This document shows positions 1 through 10,674 of a DNA stretch of 64,000 nucleotides, piece after piece. Origin of the DNA: Diploptera punctata (lineage: Eukaryota; Arthropoda; Insecta; Blattodea; Blaberidae); NCBI GenBank assembly GCA_030220185.1, contig JASPKZ010003845.1, positions 1,559,501 through 1,623,500 of the forward strand. The letters are read 5' to 3'. A program made the translations under genes and the position numbers. Position 1 is the stretch's first letter, and each line of letters opens with the position of its first letter. The notes below the pieces were generated by a model. It was not told the DNA's origin. It did not search any database and saw only the letters and a program-made list of their open reading frames with translations.

Positions 1-23
1 TTTATGTTGGTGGCATAGAATCC
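1..23 (+). repeat. 3' end of TIR element (MITE family M1), cut by window edge
   Basis: The first bases read toward GGTGGCATAGAATC, the right terminal inverted repeat of the element seen complete at 4151-4641. The rest lies outside the window. Confidence 0.5.
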
Positions 24-430
24 ACGGGAATTACTCCTGTGATTGCCCATTGTCAGGAATTTAGGTTATATTTAGGTTTAAGGACTTTCCTGATGCCATT
101 TCCTAGAGTTCCACCGTATCGAGATTCTTCTATATATCGCTGTGTATCTCCATCAAATAAACGTATTTACTTTAATTCTGAAACAGTCTGCAAATTAAGG
201 GTAGGACTTTAGGGGGGACCAAGTATGTCATTTTTCCTTAAAATCCAGAATAAACATTTTTGATTATGCAACATACCTACTTCTTTACCATTGTGCCCAA
301 ATTTGGAGGTAAATAAATAAATCCATGACTAGACTAAGCTTTCTAACTTTTGTTTTTAGTGTTTCACACTTCTAAAAGATAGTCATTTCCATGGAGAATC
401 TGATGGCACCATTTCGACAAAATAGTGGAC
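24..430. other. no gene; short diverged repeat
   Basis: No coding potential was seen. Bases 37-130 (tgattgcccattgtcaggaa and onward) resemble 12906-13020, so both are probably fragments of one unclassified dispersed repeat. Confidence 0.4.
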
Positions 431-813
431 TATTCTATGCCACCGCGCCAGCAGTGAATATTCGATCGGAGAACAAGTGACTTTTAGCGTCGTGTAGTCA
501 ATGGGATAACGTATTCCTGTTAGAGCCAATTCCCAGAATGTTTGCTAACATATGAATGATTCTATCCCCAAAAATCCATCTACATTAGTAGGCAAGTTAT
601 GGTGCGAAAATGGACGTTAGTTTTAATTTGGGCAAGTTACGGTGAGAAAATGGGCGATTTCGTACACCAGATCAATTTACCATTCACCATTCACTTCTTT
701 GTTAGCGGGTTTTTGTGTTACGTTGCAAATACATTGATTTTTTACTTTGAGCTCAACTTCTCAATTCAATTTAAGGAATTTTTCACATTTTTTAAAATCA
801 ACATATGTATATA
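431..813 (+). mobile_element. MITE family M1, left part, truncated by Helitron
   Basis: Begins with the terminal repeat ATTCTATGCCACC and stays alignable with the 4151-4641 copy (shared ATTCGATCGGAGAACAAGT, then CTACATTAGTAGGCAAGTTA). The match stops where the Helitron begins at 814. The missing right end may be 2701-2788, which would place the Helitron and SINE-like DNA inside this MITE. Confidence 0.6.
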
Positions 814-1169
814 TCATAATATATAAAAATTACGTGTCACGTTGTTTGCCCGCGATGGAATCCTAAACTACAGAACAGATTTTAATAAAATATTGCACGC
901 TGTGTGCAGTTTGATCCAACTTGAGACTTAGGGAAGTTTATAACTAAATTTATAGTCGCATTATTTGTATTGCAAATTATTTGTTTATTATTTAGCAAAT
1001 AGTTATAATTATCTGTGAGTTCCATACGATTCTAACAGATGTAAGTTAATTGGTTTATTATTTAACCAGGTGGCTGTGCTTTTTGTTGCAAGCGCGAATT
1101 TCAATTGAATTACAAATATTGATTATTTCATAATTTAAGTGTGTTTGTGTTTATTTTATTTTCAATATA

Positions 1170-1890
1170 TTGATAATAATATTAATTTCTTGTGTATTAG
1201 TTTTAAGTAATCTGGCTGAAAGACAGCAACTTAATTTAAATTTAACTGGATCGAGAAGAGACATTGAACAATATGGTGAATCAGTTCTAGAGACCATGAA
1301 TGATAAGATATCAAGTGAATTTCCGCAAATTGGTATAGGCCTATGTGACATAAAGCTTACATTTAAGAAGAATGTCAATTTAAAAACATATGAATTTCCT
1401 AAGGAACGGAATAACATAAATCGAAGTAAGTCTGTTAGTTATAATAATGTGCCTAATATTACAGAAACAATCTCCATGCCTCAATTAAATGAAAAACAAG
1501 ATGACTATAATATATCAGAAGACGATATTACTATACAGAGACTTCTTGATGATGATGAGAATCCAAACTGCCAACAAGTTCGTAGAAAAAAACGAAAGTA
1601 TAATGAAATCAGCAAGCCTCCTCAAAATATTCCATCAATAAATGTATATAATCCTTATGATACATTTATGGATGATACTGAGAATGCAGACAACATAAAT
1701 TCTTCTTAATGAACAAAACCACTTCCACATAAACCACCACCCATACTTATACCGGGTGTAGTTAACGTACCAGAACTAAAAAAATGTGTAAAACAAAAAC
1801 TTTCTGATTTAGATTTCTCACTTAGTTTACTACAACATATTTTAATGTATACCTTAGCCACAGCAACGCGTGGCCGTGACTTATCCCTAT
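1170..1890 (+). pseudogene. captured chimeric ORF inside Helitron copy 1
   Basis: One frame is open for about 180 codons to a stop at 1707-1709, then continues as recognisable protein to about 1890. The second half (KPLPHKPPPILIPGVVNVPE and onward) resembles the start of the pre-C2HC region of Jockey-type LINE gag proteins. The basic run RRKKRK and the preceding acidic stretch fit a gag N-terminus. I do not recognise the first half (motifs YGESVLETMND, FPQIGIGLCDIKLTFKK). The stop is a mutation: copy 2 at 35060-35690 reads through this point but has its own frameshift. The first frame opens at a TTG after what looks like an intron 3' end, so a spliced cellular source is possible. Confidence 0.5.
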
Positions 1891-2033
1891 ATAAAACAAA
1901 GTCGGATTAGTTACACTATAACTCAAGAACGGCTGGACCGATTTTTATGATCTTTGATTTGTTGGATTTGTTTCCGCCCCTAATAGCAGATAACTATTAA
2001 AAGATCGGAAAAATTAATGTAAAAATATTTAAA

Positions 2034-2051
2034 GGCGATACGACGTTCGCC
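2034..2051 (+). other. Helitron 3' hairpin
   Basis: GGCGA and TCGCC pair around an 8-base loop, with the stem ending 11 bases before the terminal CTAG. This is the usual position of the Helitron transposition terminator. Confidence 0.75.
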
Positions 2052-2073
2052 GGGCCAGCTAGTATGTATATAT

Positions 2074-2395
2074 ATGACATGGAAAGAAAAATAAACGCCT
2101 GAACGGGGATTTGACCCCGGACCTCTGAATTGATACTTCAGTGCCCTACCATTTACGCTATCCAGGCATTCTAGCACAAACATTTATTTTTCCCTTTATA
2201 TATATTCTCTATCGTGAGATGTAGCGGGAACTAGGTTTCACTGCCCTCTAGTGGCTGCTATTAACAAGTAAGCAAATTAAAGAGAATGTTTACTTTACAG
2301 CAGTGACGCATCTTTATTTAGATGTTATAATTACATTTTTGACATTAAGCAATGTTAATGCTAATATTAGGCCTATGTCAAAAAATTACTTTAAA
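2074..2395 (-). mobile_element. tRNA-related repeat (Gly-like module), copy 1
   Basis: Bases 2096-2168 read on the minus strand as a degraded tRNA-like module (GCCTGG at the 5' end, pol III box B-like GGTCAAATCCC, closing AGGCG). The adjoining body to 2395 matches 6406-6610. The tRNA-like part lies downstream of the body in the sense direction, which is not the usual SINE order. Confidence 0.6.
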
Positions 2396-2635
2396 AAGTA
2401 AATAAATATCCTCAACTCGTGTCCAACTCAAGGTCGGGTCGAGGGATGAGATGAGATGAAGCCCCAATATTTATAGAGGTCTGTGAACTAGAAGGGTGCC
2501 GCCGACCACTCCTGACGCATCGTTACAGGGGCGGTTGAACGAAATGAAACGAAAAGGATGAGATGAGTATGGAGAAATGGTGGAATGAAATTTGTGGCAG
2601 GGGAAAATGGGGAGAAACCCCGAGAAAAACCTCCT
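2396..2635. other. unclassified intergenic DNA
   Basis: A purine-rich stretch (GGGATGAGATGAGATGAAG) leads into the microsatellite. No gene or known repeat was recognised. Confidence 0.3.
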
Positions 2636-2664
2636 TATATGTATGTATGTATGTATGTATGTAC

Positions 2665-2700
<36 letters not shown>
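2636..2700. repeat. microsatellite (TATG)n then (TA)n
   Basis: About six TATG units are followed by about twenty TA units. Confidence 0.95.
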
Positions 2701-2702
<2 letters not shown>

Positions 2703-2788
2703 GAGATTATTTACATACTGCATTAATAAGATGTGTATTTTTCCCCCCTTTTATTTTAATTTATGTTGGTGGCTTAGTGGCATAGAAT
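2701..2788 (+). repeat. MITE M1 right-end remnant
   Basis: CTGAGATTATTTACATACTGC and the terminal GGTGGCTTAGTGGCATAGAAT match the last 90 bases of the 4151-4641 copy. It may be the severed right end of the copy that starts at 431. Confidence 0.5.
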
Positions 2789-3163
2789 CCCCAAAATGTG
2801 GCTTACCGGCTTCTTTCCCTTCATCCTTCAAATAAAAATCTCTCTCCATGAAGAGACAATTGGACTTGGCTAATATCCCATTCCATTATAAAATTCTTTC
2901 ATGTTTACTGATTATTATTTTTATTTACATGTAAACTGGATACGATTGGCTGATGTTAGGATAATACCATTAACATGGTGCCGGTATGTAATTTGTATAA
3001 TGTGTGACTTGTGTACATTCATGTTTTGTGTTTTCTCTCGTGTTCGGTTTTAACCAATAGCGCGGTAAATCACGTTACATACTCAATGCGTATTTTTCTG
3101 CTGTTTCGATGATTACATCGTTTTTAACCAGTTTCCAAGGAATTAAGGTAGTGCCGTTGAGAA
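2789..3163. other. no gene seen
   Basis: AT-rich DNA without a recognisable frame or repeat. Confidence 0.4.
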
Positions 3164-3197
<34 letters not shown>

Positions 3198-4118
3198 TAT
3201 TATTTCTTCGTACTTTATGCGTGGCCATACCGTTGATCCAATTGTGATGGGGCTTTTTGCAAAATGTTCAGGACATTTTCGGGATGAACATAGCATATAA
3301 GAAAGTTGTGATACTCAACTCCTACACTCTTAAAAATCGCCCTTTGTAGTGGAAAACGTGAACAAAGTAGCTTTTTGGACGCTTAAATAGCTTACGCTAC
3401 CTAAACCATAACAAATACACAAAATTAATGTACACAGAATTGAATATCTCAAAAGGCCCTACAAAAAATCCGCGATAACATATCTTTATCTCTTACGGAT
3501 AATTCACAATAACCCTTTTCGTCTTTCATTGATGCCAAGAAGATCGAGATAAGTATGCAGATTATTGTGCAATCATAGCAGCACATGGCGGGCATTCTTT
3601 TACGGATAACTCACAATAACGAATTTTGTCTTTTAACTCATTTATGCCAAGAAGATCGAGATAAGTAGATTCCCGGGCAACACCGGGTAATCAGTACGGG
3701 GAATCTTAAAATAATTACGATATGCATTTATAATTATTTTTCATTTTACTTATTCAACTAATCATAAGAAGTACATTAATTTTCGTCTTTCAGCTCATTT
3801 ATGCCAAGAAGATGGGGATGAGTAGATTCCCGGACAACGCCGGGTAAGCAGCATGGAGTATCGTAAATATAATTACGATATAAAATGTTCGTACTACTTA
3901 TTTAATTACACATAAAACACATTAATTTTCGTATTTTAGCTCATTTATGTCAAGAAGACCGGGATAAGTAGATTCCCGGGCAACGCCGGGTATTCAGCGC
4001 GGGATATCTAAAAAATATAAATTTATACTTATTTTTCCTTTTACTTATTCAACTAAACATAAAAACACATTAATTTTCATTTATTTAGGGGTAGCAGCGT
4101 ACGCCGGGTATTAGCTAG
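3164..4118 (+). mobile_element. Helitron-like element with tandem 3' ends
   Basis: Starts TCTAATATATATATA after an A and ends GGTATTAGCTAG before a T, matching Helitron boundary rules. From 3534 it contains repeated blocks: GCCAAGAAGATCGAGATAAG, then in three of them TCCCGGGCAACGCCGGG, an inverted-repeat hairpin typical of Helitron 3' ends. The block starts at 3668, 3824 and 3971 are 156 and 147 bases apart. A fourth, altered hairpin (near 4097) leads to the true terminus. No coding capacity was seen. Confidence 0.65.
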
Positions 4119-4150
4119 TGTATTATGAATTATTTACAATTTTTCATCGG

Positions 4151-4641
4151 TCCTGACTATTCTATGCCATCAGTGAATATTCGATCGGAGAACAAGTTAC
4201 TTTCAGCGTCGTGTTGGCCAATGTGATAACACGTGTTCCCGCTAGAGCCAGTTACCAACGTATTTGCTCACATATAAAGAGATTCTATCGCAAGAGTCCA
4301 CCTACATTAGTAGGCAAGTTAGCGTGAGAAAATGGGCAAGTTAGTGTTAGTTTCAGCAAGTTAGGATAAAAAATGGGCGATTTAGTAGGCCTGCGCCAGA
4401 TTAGTTTAGCGATAATTTGTTTGTTAGTTGGTTTTAGTGATAAGTTGACTACACTATCTGAGAAGTGACTAATATACGTTTTACATTGCAGATATACTGA
4501 TTTTAAGGTATTTTTCACATTTTTTTGAAAACAAAAACAACATATTATTTCTCTCAGGCAATTATTAAGATACTGCAACAATAAATTGTGTTCCTTTCCG
4601 TTTTTATTTGAATTTATGTTGGTGACATGGTGGCATAGAAT
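4151..4641 (+). mobile_element. MITE family M1, complete copy
   Basis: Flanked by the inverted repeats ATTCTATGCCA and TGGCATAGAAT, about 490 bases, with no coding capacity. It is related to 431-813 and 2701-2788. I could not define a convincing target-site duplication, so the superfamily is open. Confidence 0.6.
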
Positions 4642-4794
4642 TCTCTTGATCCAAATTGTTATACTCTGGAAAATGACGATTAAAAATGTATATATAAGGT
4701 AGACCTACATAGCCCGTATATCGCCTATATCCTCAATATCTCCTACTATTGCATTTCGTTGAACAGTGCATCTAGGTACATAAAATAAAATAAG

Positions 4795-4985
4795 TTAAAA
4801 TATACCTTCTTAGGTAAAATCCGTCGTCCTCAACTTATAAACTATGTAATATTTATGCCTGTAAGCATTTCAGAACATCCGTTCCATCTTCAGCAGGTCC
4901 CTCTTCGCTACAACATTCAGTATGATGGTTGATGCTGCTGGTCCTCAACGGTTTTAACAATGAATTTTATTAGTATTGAATCTAG
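4795..4985 (-). mobile_element. Penelope-like element terminal fragment
   Basis: Antisense match to 42805-43065 (AAAATAAAATAAGTT, GATGCTGCTGGTCCT, CGTCGTCCTCAACTT). It contains the CTGAAGAT, stem-loop, GAAA motif at 4868-4893 on the minus strand. The element type is inferred from this motif and its resemblance to the better defined fragments at 20595 and 26036. Confidence 0.4.
4868..4893 (-). ncRNA. hammerhead-like core motif
   Basis: On the minus strand: CTGAAGAT, then GGAAC pairing with GTTCT around a short loop, then GAAA. The extra T after the conserved CTGANGA departs from the classical core. Confidence 0.35.
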
Positions 4986-5241
4986 ATATATCTGGAAAAT
5001 CTTTTATAACTTAATGTACAGAACATGTAACTGTTATCCGTGTAGTTGTTAGTGGTTTTTGATACGTGAATGAGCTTTAAAACCCCCGGGATATTTTTCA
5101 CGTTCTCCAAGTTATCAAATAAGTTATATTTACGTTATTTTAATACAATTGTGAATTATTATTTCGTTTTGAAATAATATGCAGCGAGAATTACAAATAT
5201 CAGACAAAATTCTTATGAAATATTTAATTTGTACTTTCAAG

Positions 5242-5657
5242 GGAACTGTCAACCATTGCATACCGTAACCTACCATGAAACGTCTCCCAGAGAAGCATTG
5301 TGATGTACCAAGGCCATATCCACAAAAATATATGCCGCTTTTAACTGCAAGGCACTAAAATCCAGCGCTAAATCTCATTTAAACTACAGGGAACTGATAC
5401 AACTCCCGATTTGGTGGATTGGATAACCCTGACAACTTTCCCCGATCCGCGTCCCTCTCACTCCACTCTGCTTTATTCAAACAGGGATGTCCATCTGCTT
5501 AGCACAGTGGGCTGCCATTGCCGGGATTTGGCTTCGATTTCTGTGTCGTGTAGTTAAAGCGGCATATATTTTTTTGGACATGGATGTAGTACATTACAAC
5601 GCTACTCTGAGGAAAAATTGCATTATAGGTTTCGGCATGCAGAGGTGGATAGTTGCC
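5242..5657. mobile_element. foldback MITE family M2, degraded copy
   Basis: An inverted-repeat element with ends GGAACTGTCAACCATTGC and, on the opposite strand, GGCAACTATCCACCTCTGC. The two arms run inward in the same order (TCCCAGAGAAGC, then GATGTAC, then CATGTCC, then TTTTAACT). A cleaner copy is at 47912-48330. It explains the short frame at 5487-5684, which is not a gene. Confidence 0.65.
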
Positions 5658-5821
5658 TTGTGTGTGAGGAAGAACTCATACTAGACAGTAGTGTTGTTCC
5701 TAATATCGCTGAATAACCCACGGATTGTTTTCGAACAATATACATGTTAAATCCTGGTAGGATGTAGATCCAACAAGAGATGTAATAGGGTAGGCCTACA
5801 TCAAGAATAGAACAAAAAAGA

Positions 5822-6265
<444 letters not shown>

Positions 6266-6277
6266 ATCGGAATATAT

Positions 6278-6280
6278 AGG

Positions 6281-6314
<34 letters not shown>
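6278..6314. repeat. (TA)n microsatellite
   Basis: About 17 uninterrupted TA units abutting the tRNA-related repeat. Confidence 0.95.
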
Positions 6315-6317
<3 letters not shown>

Positions 6318-6654
6318 ATGTTAAGAAAAATAAATGCCTGAACGGGATTCGAACCCCGATCTCTGGGTTGGTACCACAGCGTGTTATCCATTACACCACC
6401 AGGCGATTCCAATTCAAACACTTATTTTTTATATATATACATTATATTCTTCATTATTACTAGATGTCGCGAGAACTCGGTCTTCACTGCCATCTAGTAG
6501 CTGACTATAACAAGTAAGCAAATTAAAAAGAATATTTTTACTTTATAGCAGTGACGCTTTATCGATGTTATAATTAAATTTTTGACATTGAGCAATGCAA
6601 GCTTAATATGACATGATAAGAAAAATAAATGCCTGAACGGGATTCGAACCCGGA
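6315..6654 (-). mobile_element. tRNA-related repeat (Gly-like module), copy 2
   Basis: Minus strand: a tRNA-like module at 6331-6405 (GCCTGGTGGTGTAATGGATA, box B GGTTCGAATCC, closing TTCAGGC) lies downstream of a body at 6406-6606. A second, truncated module occupies 6628-6654 on the other side. The layout is therefore module-body-module, as in a head-to-tail dimer. The cloverleaf is imperfect, with one mismatch in the anticodon stem and a loop reading GTACCAA, so this is not annotated as a tRNA gene. Confidence 0.65.
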
Positions 6655-6680
6655 TCATATATATATATATATATATATAG

Positions 6681-6899
6681 AATATATACATTAAAAAGTT
6701 TTTGTTACAAGGGAGAGGGAAAATAAAATATATAAATTTAGGGGACAGTTTCAAGACATAAAACAAATTCTGGCACATCAAAAATAAAAAAAAATGCGAG
6801 AAATACAATAAACAAAACAATATAGAAAAGTTTAATACCAGACTGAAGAAGGTAAACAAATATATTAGGCCTAAGTATTTTTTTCCCCCAAATACCTCA
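6681..6899. other. no gene seen
   Basis: An A/T-rich tract follows a short TA run at 6655-6680. The minus-strand frame crossing it is low-complexity. Confidence 0.4.
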
Positions 6900-7245
6900 G
6901 GTTGTCGTCTCGAAATTTCTGGTGTTCTCTCCTGGCATGGCATACGTATAACCCACTTCTGAGGTTGGGGCGCCTGGAAGGCGGGGTTAAGTTGTCCCGA
7001 TGATGGTGGTAATGATACGCCAGGAGAGGCCTTAAAGTAAACTTAAGCTAATTAGGCGAATATGGTGCTGATAATAATGATGGCCAGATGATGTTCGGGG
7101 ATCGTTTGGGCCTTAAAGTTTCCTGACATTTATCTTACAGATGAGAAAAAAACCGAAAATGCCTCATTCAGGAAACTTGTCCCAGCCGGGGATCGAACCC
7201 GGGCCCGCTGCGTGACAAGGCAGCACGCTACCTCGAGACCATTAA
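6900..7245 (-). mobile_element. tRNA-derived SINE family S1, long variant
   Basis: The minus-strand head at about 7170-7245 carries TGGTCTCGAGGTAGCGTGCT and the B-box GGTTCGATCCC. The body continues through CTTTAAGGCC and a long 3' segment where CTCTCCTGGC and GCCAGGAGAG form an inverted repeat. Other long copies are at 11800-12135 and 47460-47850, and the same 3' segment is joined to a different head at 42480-42765. Confidence 0.75.
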
Positions 7246-7382
7246 ATAAATAAACCCACTTTATTCAAAAGAGAAATATCTAACCCATTTTAAATGCAAT
7301 TTATTATTCTGTTAAGATGCTAATAGTAAACTTATGAAATATTAATTTTACCAGTAACATTCCTTACTATGATATTTTTTTA
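7246..7382. other. no gene seen
   Basis: Short AT-rich spacer between a SINE and a LINE fragment. Confidence 0.3.
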
Positions 7383-7596
7383 GATATGCACAAAGAAATT
7401 AAACAGAAGCTCAATTCTGGAAATGCATGATCTTATGTGTTAAGGGACTCTTGTCGTTCCAACTCCTTTAAAAAAAAAAAGGTTAAACTAAAAATACATA
7501 AAATTGTTATTCTCCCAGTTATATTGTATAGATGCGAAACACGAACTCTTACTTTAAGGGAGGACAGAAGATTACGAGTATTTAAAAATAAAGTTT
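7383..7596 (+). mobile_element. LINE family A fragment (end of RT domain)
   Basis: Matches the part of the 56336-58785 element just after the reverse transcriptase palm (GAAATTAAACA, GGACTCTTGTCG, CCAGTTATATTGTATAG, CTTTAAGGGAGGA). It is out of frame and ends where a foldback arm begins at 7597. Confidence 0.75.
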
Positions 7597-7775
7597 TTAT
7601 GACTATTTAACTCATGCTCCGCATGGGAGTCAATGACCAATCACGTTACAATGATTTTTTTTATTCACAACCAATCACAGTCGTGTTTCGCCTAGAATTT
7701 ACCAACTAAAGTTTATCATAATAAAGAAAGCACTTCCTTTTTAACATTCTGAATAGGCCTTAGTATTATTTTGCA
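7597..7775 (+). mobile_element. foldback family F1, arm fragment
   Basis: GACTATTTAACTCATGC, then GGGAGTCAATGACCAATCAC and CTGAATAGG match the outer arm of the 51697-53895 element. It sits inside the LINE A fragment that precedes it. Confidence 0.65.
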
Positions 7776-7811
7776 ATGACTGACTCGCTAAGAAATACGG
7801 CTACCAGATTG

Positions 7812-8310
7812 TATACAGGGTGTATCAAAAAGGATGACGCTAACTTACATGGTTGAAAGTACACGATAATAGAAGCAACAATGTCCCAGTAAACATGGGT
7901 CCGCAAACGAGCCGTTTGCGGGATAATTACGAATGTATGGTTACAAGCCGCCACTGGCGTCATTGTTTGTAACATCGTACGGTTTACTCGTTGCGCACTT
8001 GAAGCCGTCCTATCTTCTTTGTTTACAAAACTGAATATTGCCGAGAGGTGGAGTTGTAATCAAACCATATACGCAGAACGTACAGTACGGATACAGTACA
8101 CAGTCTCAAAAGGTATCAGTCTCGTCTGATGAGTGCCACTTGAGCTGTGTTGTAGTTACAATGGAACCTTACAGCAACGAAGAGTATGCGGATATGCATT
8201 TCATGTACGGTAGGGCTAATGGCAATGCACGGGAGGCTGCACGCTTGTACCAAGAAACATCTTGATCGAAGACATCCCGAAAGTCGTACATTTACAAGGG
8301 TTCATGGAAA
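7812..8310 (+). mobile_element. left end of DUF4817-type DNA transposon
   Basis: The left terminus ACAGGGTGTATCAAAAAGG is of the kind found on Tc/mariner-like insect transposons. A transposase start follows after about 340 bases. The right end and most of the gene are missing. Confidence 0.55.
8161..8310 (+). pseudogene. transposase N-terminus, DUF4817-like
   Basis: Starts ATGGAACCTTACAG and reads EEYADMHFMYGRANGNAREA then RLYQE, the helix-turn-helix opening of a family repeated in insect genomes. A frameshift follows, after which RRHPESRTFTRVHG continues in another frame. Truncated after about 50 codons, so not functional. Confidence 0.6.
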
Positions 8311-8565
8311 TGATATATTTTAGAAGTTTGAAACTGTAAAAGAAACTATTTAGTCATGGGTACACTTGCTTTCAAAATTTGACATACAGATTAAGATTAA
8401 GTATAATAGATAATTAAAAGTGATTTTTTTTAATATCAAGGAAGCGACTTAATTTCTTTTTATGTACCCTTTATTTTATGTAGCTATTGTTGACTTCCAA
8501 ACTACAATTTATCTTACGATATTTGAACCCTCTACCTTAATTCCTGCGCCTTAAGAGCGGTCTTT
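8311..8565. other. no gene seen
   Basis: AT-rich spacer. Confidence 0.3.
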
Positions 8566-8658
8566 GATATTTAGCTATGGCGCAGAGCTACGTGACAGAC
8601 ACTGGTTCGAGTAATCGTTCAATTTCGTCCAGTATGAGCCTAGTGTCCACTCGCTAAT
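8566..8658 (+). repeat. degraded SINE fragment (Ser/Leu-like head)
   Basis: GGCGCAGAGCTACG and the box B remnant GGTTCGAGT match 5963-6060. Confidence 0.5.
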
Positions 8659-8664
8659 TAAAGT

Positions 8665-8990
8665 CTAAAAGTATCCTATAAACTCTCCATACATCCCTAT
8701 CCTAAACTAACCTTTCCAATCATATCTTGTATAATTCTCCTCCCTCAAATCATGGTTAATATTATTATCCCACCTCATTCTTGGACTGCCTACTTCGCGG
8801 TTTTCCTTTTAGCTTTCCTAGAATGAATTTTCATGCCCCTCTTTCATTCCACGTGTGCCACATGTGCTGCCATAGCAGTCTATGAGATTAACTATTCATA
8901 TTACACCTGGTTTATTCCATAAAGATCATGTATCTAACTGTTAAGTTTTCATTCTGTAAATTTCTTCAGTTTAATTCATGTATGTTTCGC
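8665..8990 (-). mobile_element. LINE family A 3' end
   Basis: Antisense to the conserved C-terminus (CTCTCCATACATCCCTATCC, then CCACCTCATTCTTGG, then CATGCCCCTCTTTCATTCC). The coding frame is broken. Confidence 0.75.
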
Positions 8991-9343
8991 ATTTAAAAGA
9001 CCTAAAAAATCATAGAAAAATGAGATGATTTTCATTATAAAGAAATTGGAATACTGTAGTTTGCCATATTAACGTAATAAACAGATTTTTATTTCTTTCC
9101 CCTGCGTTGCTAAGCAACCGTTGACAACAGAAAGAACAAGTGAAGGTCTATTGTGTCAGGAGTACTCTTGTAGCCAGATCCAATTTCAGATACACACGGA
9201 TTCCTGCTACTTGCCCTTTTCTTGTCTCTGCATATCATTACTGACAAATATGCTTATTTTTACAAGCACGGTAAAATTAAGTTACAAATAAACCTATGTT
9301 TTCCTTGTATTCATTCATAGTGTTCTGCTCAAGAGCAGGTCTT
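8991..9343. other. no gene seen
   Basis: AT-rich DNA. It probably includes the 3' untranslated part of the next LINE, but I see no clear marker. Confidence 0.35.
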
Positions 9344-10271
9344 TCACTGCAAACTCAGCATTCTCCACTCTTTCCTTGACTCAGCTTTCCTTTTTGTATC
9401 TGCATACAAACCATTTATTTTAATATTGTCTATCATCTGATGTCTTTTTCTGCCTCTAACTTTCTTTCCGTTGACCATTCCTTCTAGAGCATCCTTCAGC
9501 AGGCAGTTTCTTCTTAGCCAGTGGCCAATCCAATTTCTTTTCCTCTTCTTTATGAGTTCCAGCATTGTTCTTCTTTCACCCACTCTGCCTAGCACATCTT
9601 CATTTCTTACTTTGTCTGTCCATTTTATACGTTCCATTCTTCTCCATATCCACATCTCAAAAGCTTCCAGTCGCTTTTCCTCAGTCCGTCGTAATGTCCA
9701 CGTCTCTGCACCATATAATGCTACACTCCACACAAAGCACTTCACTAGCCTCTTTCTTATTTCTCTTGCCATAGGTCCGCAGAAAATGCTTTCTCTTCTT
9801 GTTGAAAGCTTCTTTTGCCATTGCTATCCTCTGCTTTACTTCTTGACTGCAGTTCATGTTACTACTCATAGTACAACCCAAGTATTTGAAGCTCTCCACT
9901 TGCTCAATGGCCTCATCTTTAATCTTCATGTTTATCTTCCTTTGTTTCTTTCCTATAATCATGGCCTTTGTCTTATTTATATTTATCTTCATCCCATAAT
10001 CCTCGCACTTATCATTCAGCTCCATCAGCATGTTCCTCAATGTCGTTGCATCTTCTGCTAGCAAAGCCATATCATCAGCAAATCTTATGCACTTTATTCT
10101 TCTTCCTCCCATGTTTACGCCTCCCGTATTACTGAAGCAGTTCTTCATTAGGTCTTCCAGGTAGATGTTGAAAAGGGTAGGTGATAGAGGACATCCTTGC
10201 CTCACCCCTCTTCCAATTTCTCTTCCCTCTGACATTTCTCCTCCTATCTTCACTTTTATTCGCTGTTTCAT
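9344..10271 (-). pseudogene. RTE reverse transcriptase, C-terminal half
   Basis: From the 5' side the frame reads GVRQGCPLSPTLFNIYLEDL (RT motif with QG..LSP), then RFADDMALLAED with the catalytic FADD, then FKYLGCTMSS. It then jumps frame near 9690-9770 into LVKCFVWSVALYGAETWTLR, EAFEMWIWRRMERIKWTD and RNWIGHWLRRN. These C-terminal motifs resemble insect RTE endonuclease-reverse transcriptases such as HmRTE (from memory). The endonuclease domain is missing, and at least one frameshift makes it inactive. Confidence 0.75.
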
Positions 10272-10320
10272 ATAAAGACTACTTATGAGCCTCCTCTCCT
10301 TCCAGTATTTCTTATACCAT
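9344..10320 (-). mobile_element. RTE-clade LINE, 5'-truncated
   Basis: An antisense non-LTR retrotransposon that keeps the end of the RT domain and the C-terminal region. Its 5' truncation point lies next to the SINE at 10333-10634. Confidence 0.75.
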
Positions 10321-10321
10321 T

Positions 10322-10332
10322 ATATCGTTTTT
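10322..10332. repeat. target-site duplication of SINE (left)
   Basis: ATATCGTTTTT, repeated exactly at 10635-10645 around the SINE. Confidence 0.7.
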
Positions 10333-10634
10333 TTGTCCACCGCTGTGGTCTCGAGGTAGCGTGCTATCTTGTCACGCAGCGGGCACGGGTTCGATCCCCG
10401 GTCGGGGCAGTTTTTATCGGGGTTTTTCCTCACCTGTAAGACAAATGTCAGGAAAACTTTAAGGCCCAAACGGTCCCCGAAATCATATGGCCACCATCAT
10501 CATCATCTTTCACCGGTGTGGAAAGCAACGGGAAGCTACCACACCTACAATTCCCTAGTAAAGCTGCAAGCATAGCATGTAAATGCTATGATTGCAGTGA
10601 AGGACCTGCCTTCGGGTAGAATTACTATGGATGG
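10333..10634 (+). mobile_element. tRNA-derived SINE family S1, full short copy
   Basis: The head starts near 10335 with CCACCGCTGTGGTCTCGAGG, and the B-box is GGTTCGATCCC. The body runs through a short CAT run to TTCGGGTAGAATTACTATGG and an ATGG-type tail. ATATCGTTTTT flanks both sides as an 11-base target-site duplication, so this is an intact retroposed copy. Confidence 0.85.
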
Positions 10635-10674
10635 ATATCGTTTTTGTTATTTTGAAAAGGTAATATAAAAATTA

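Larger units (their letters stand above)
814..2062 (+). mobile_element. Helitron, non-autonomous copy 1
   Basis: Rolling-circle transposon. It starts with TC (TCATAATATATAAAA), carries the 5' sequence typical of insect Helitrons (TGTTTGCCCGCGATGGAATC), has a GGCGA/TCGCC hairpin near the 3' end and finishes in CTAG. The flanking bases are A on the left and T on the right, the AT insertion site these elements use. No Rep/helicase gene is present. The interior holds a captured open reading frame and is shared almost in full with 34640-35908. Confidence 0.85.

Noticed and set aside
6331..6405. Possible tRNA-Gly gene
   Set aside because: Box A and B are present, but the anticodon stem has a mismatch, the loop would give an unusual anticodon (ACC), and diverged copies sit in repeats; treated as a tRNA-derived repeat.
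9471..10061. 196-codon plus-strand ORF
   Set aside because: Shadow of the antisense RTE reverse transcriptase, whose motifs are clear on the minus strand.
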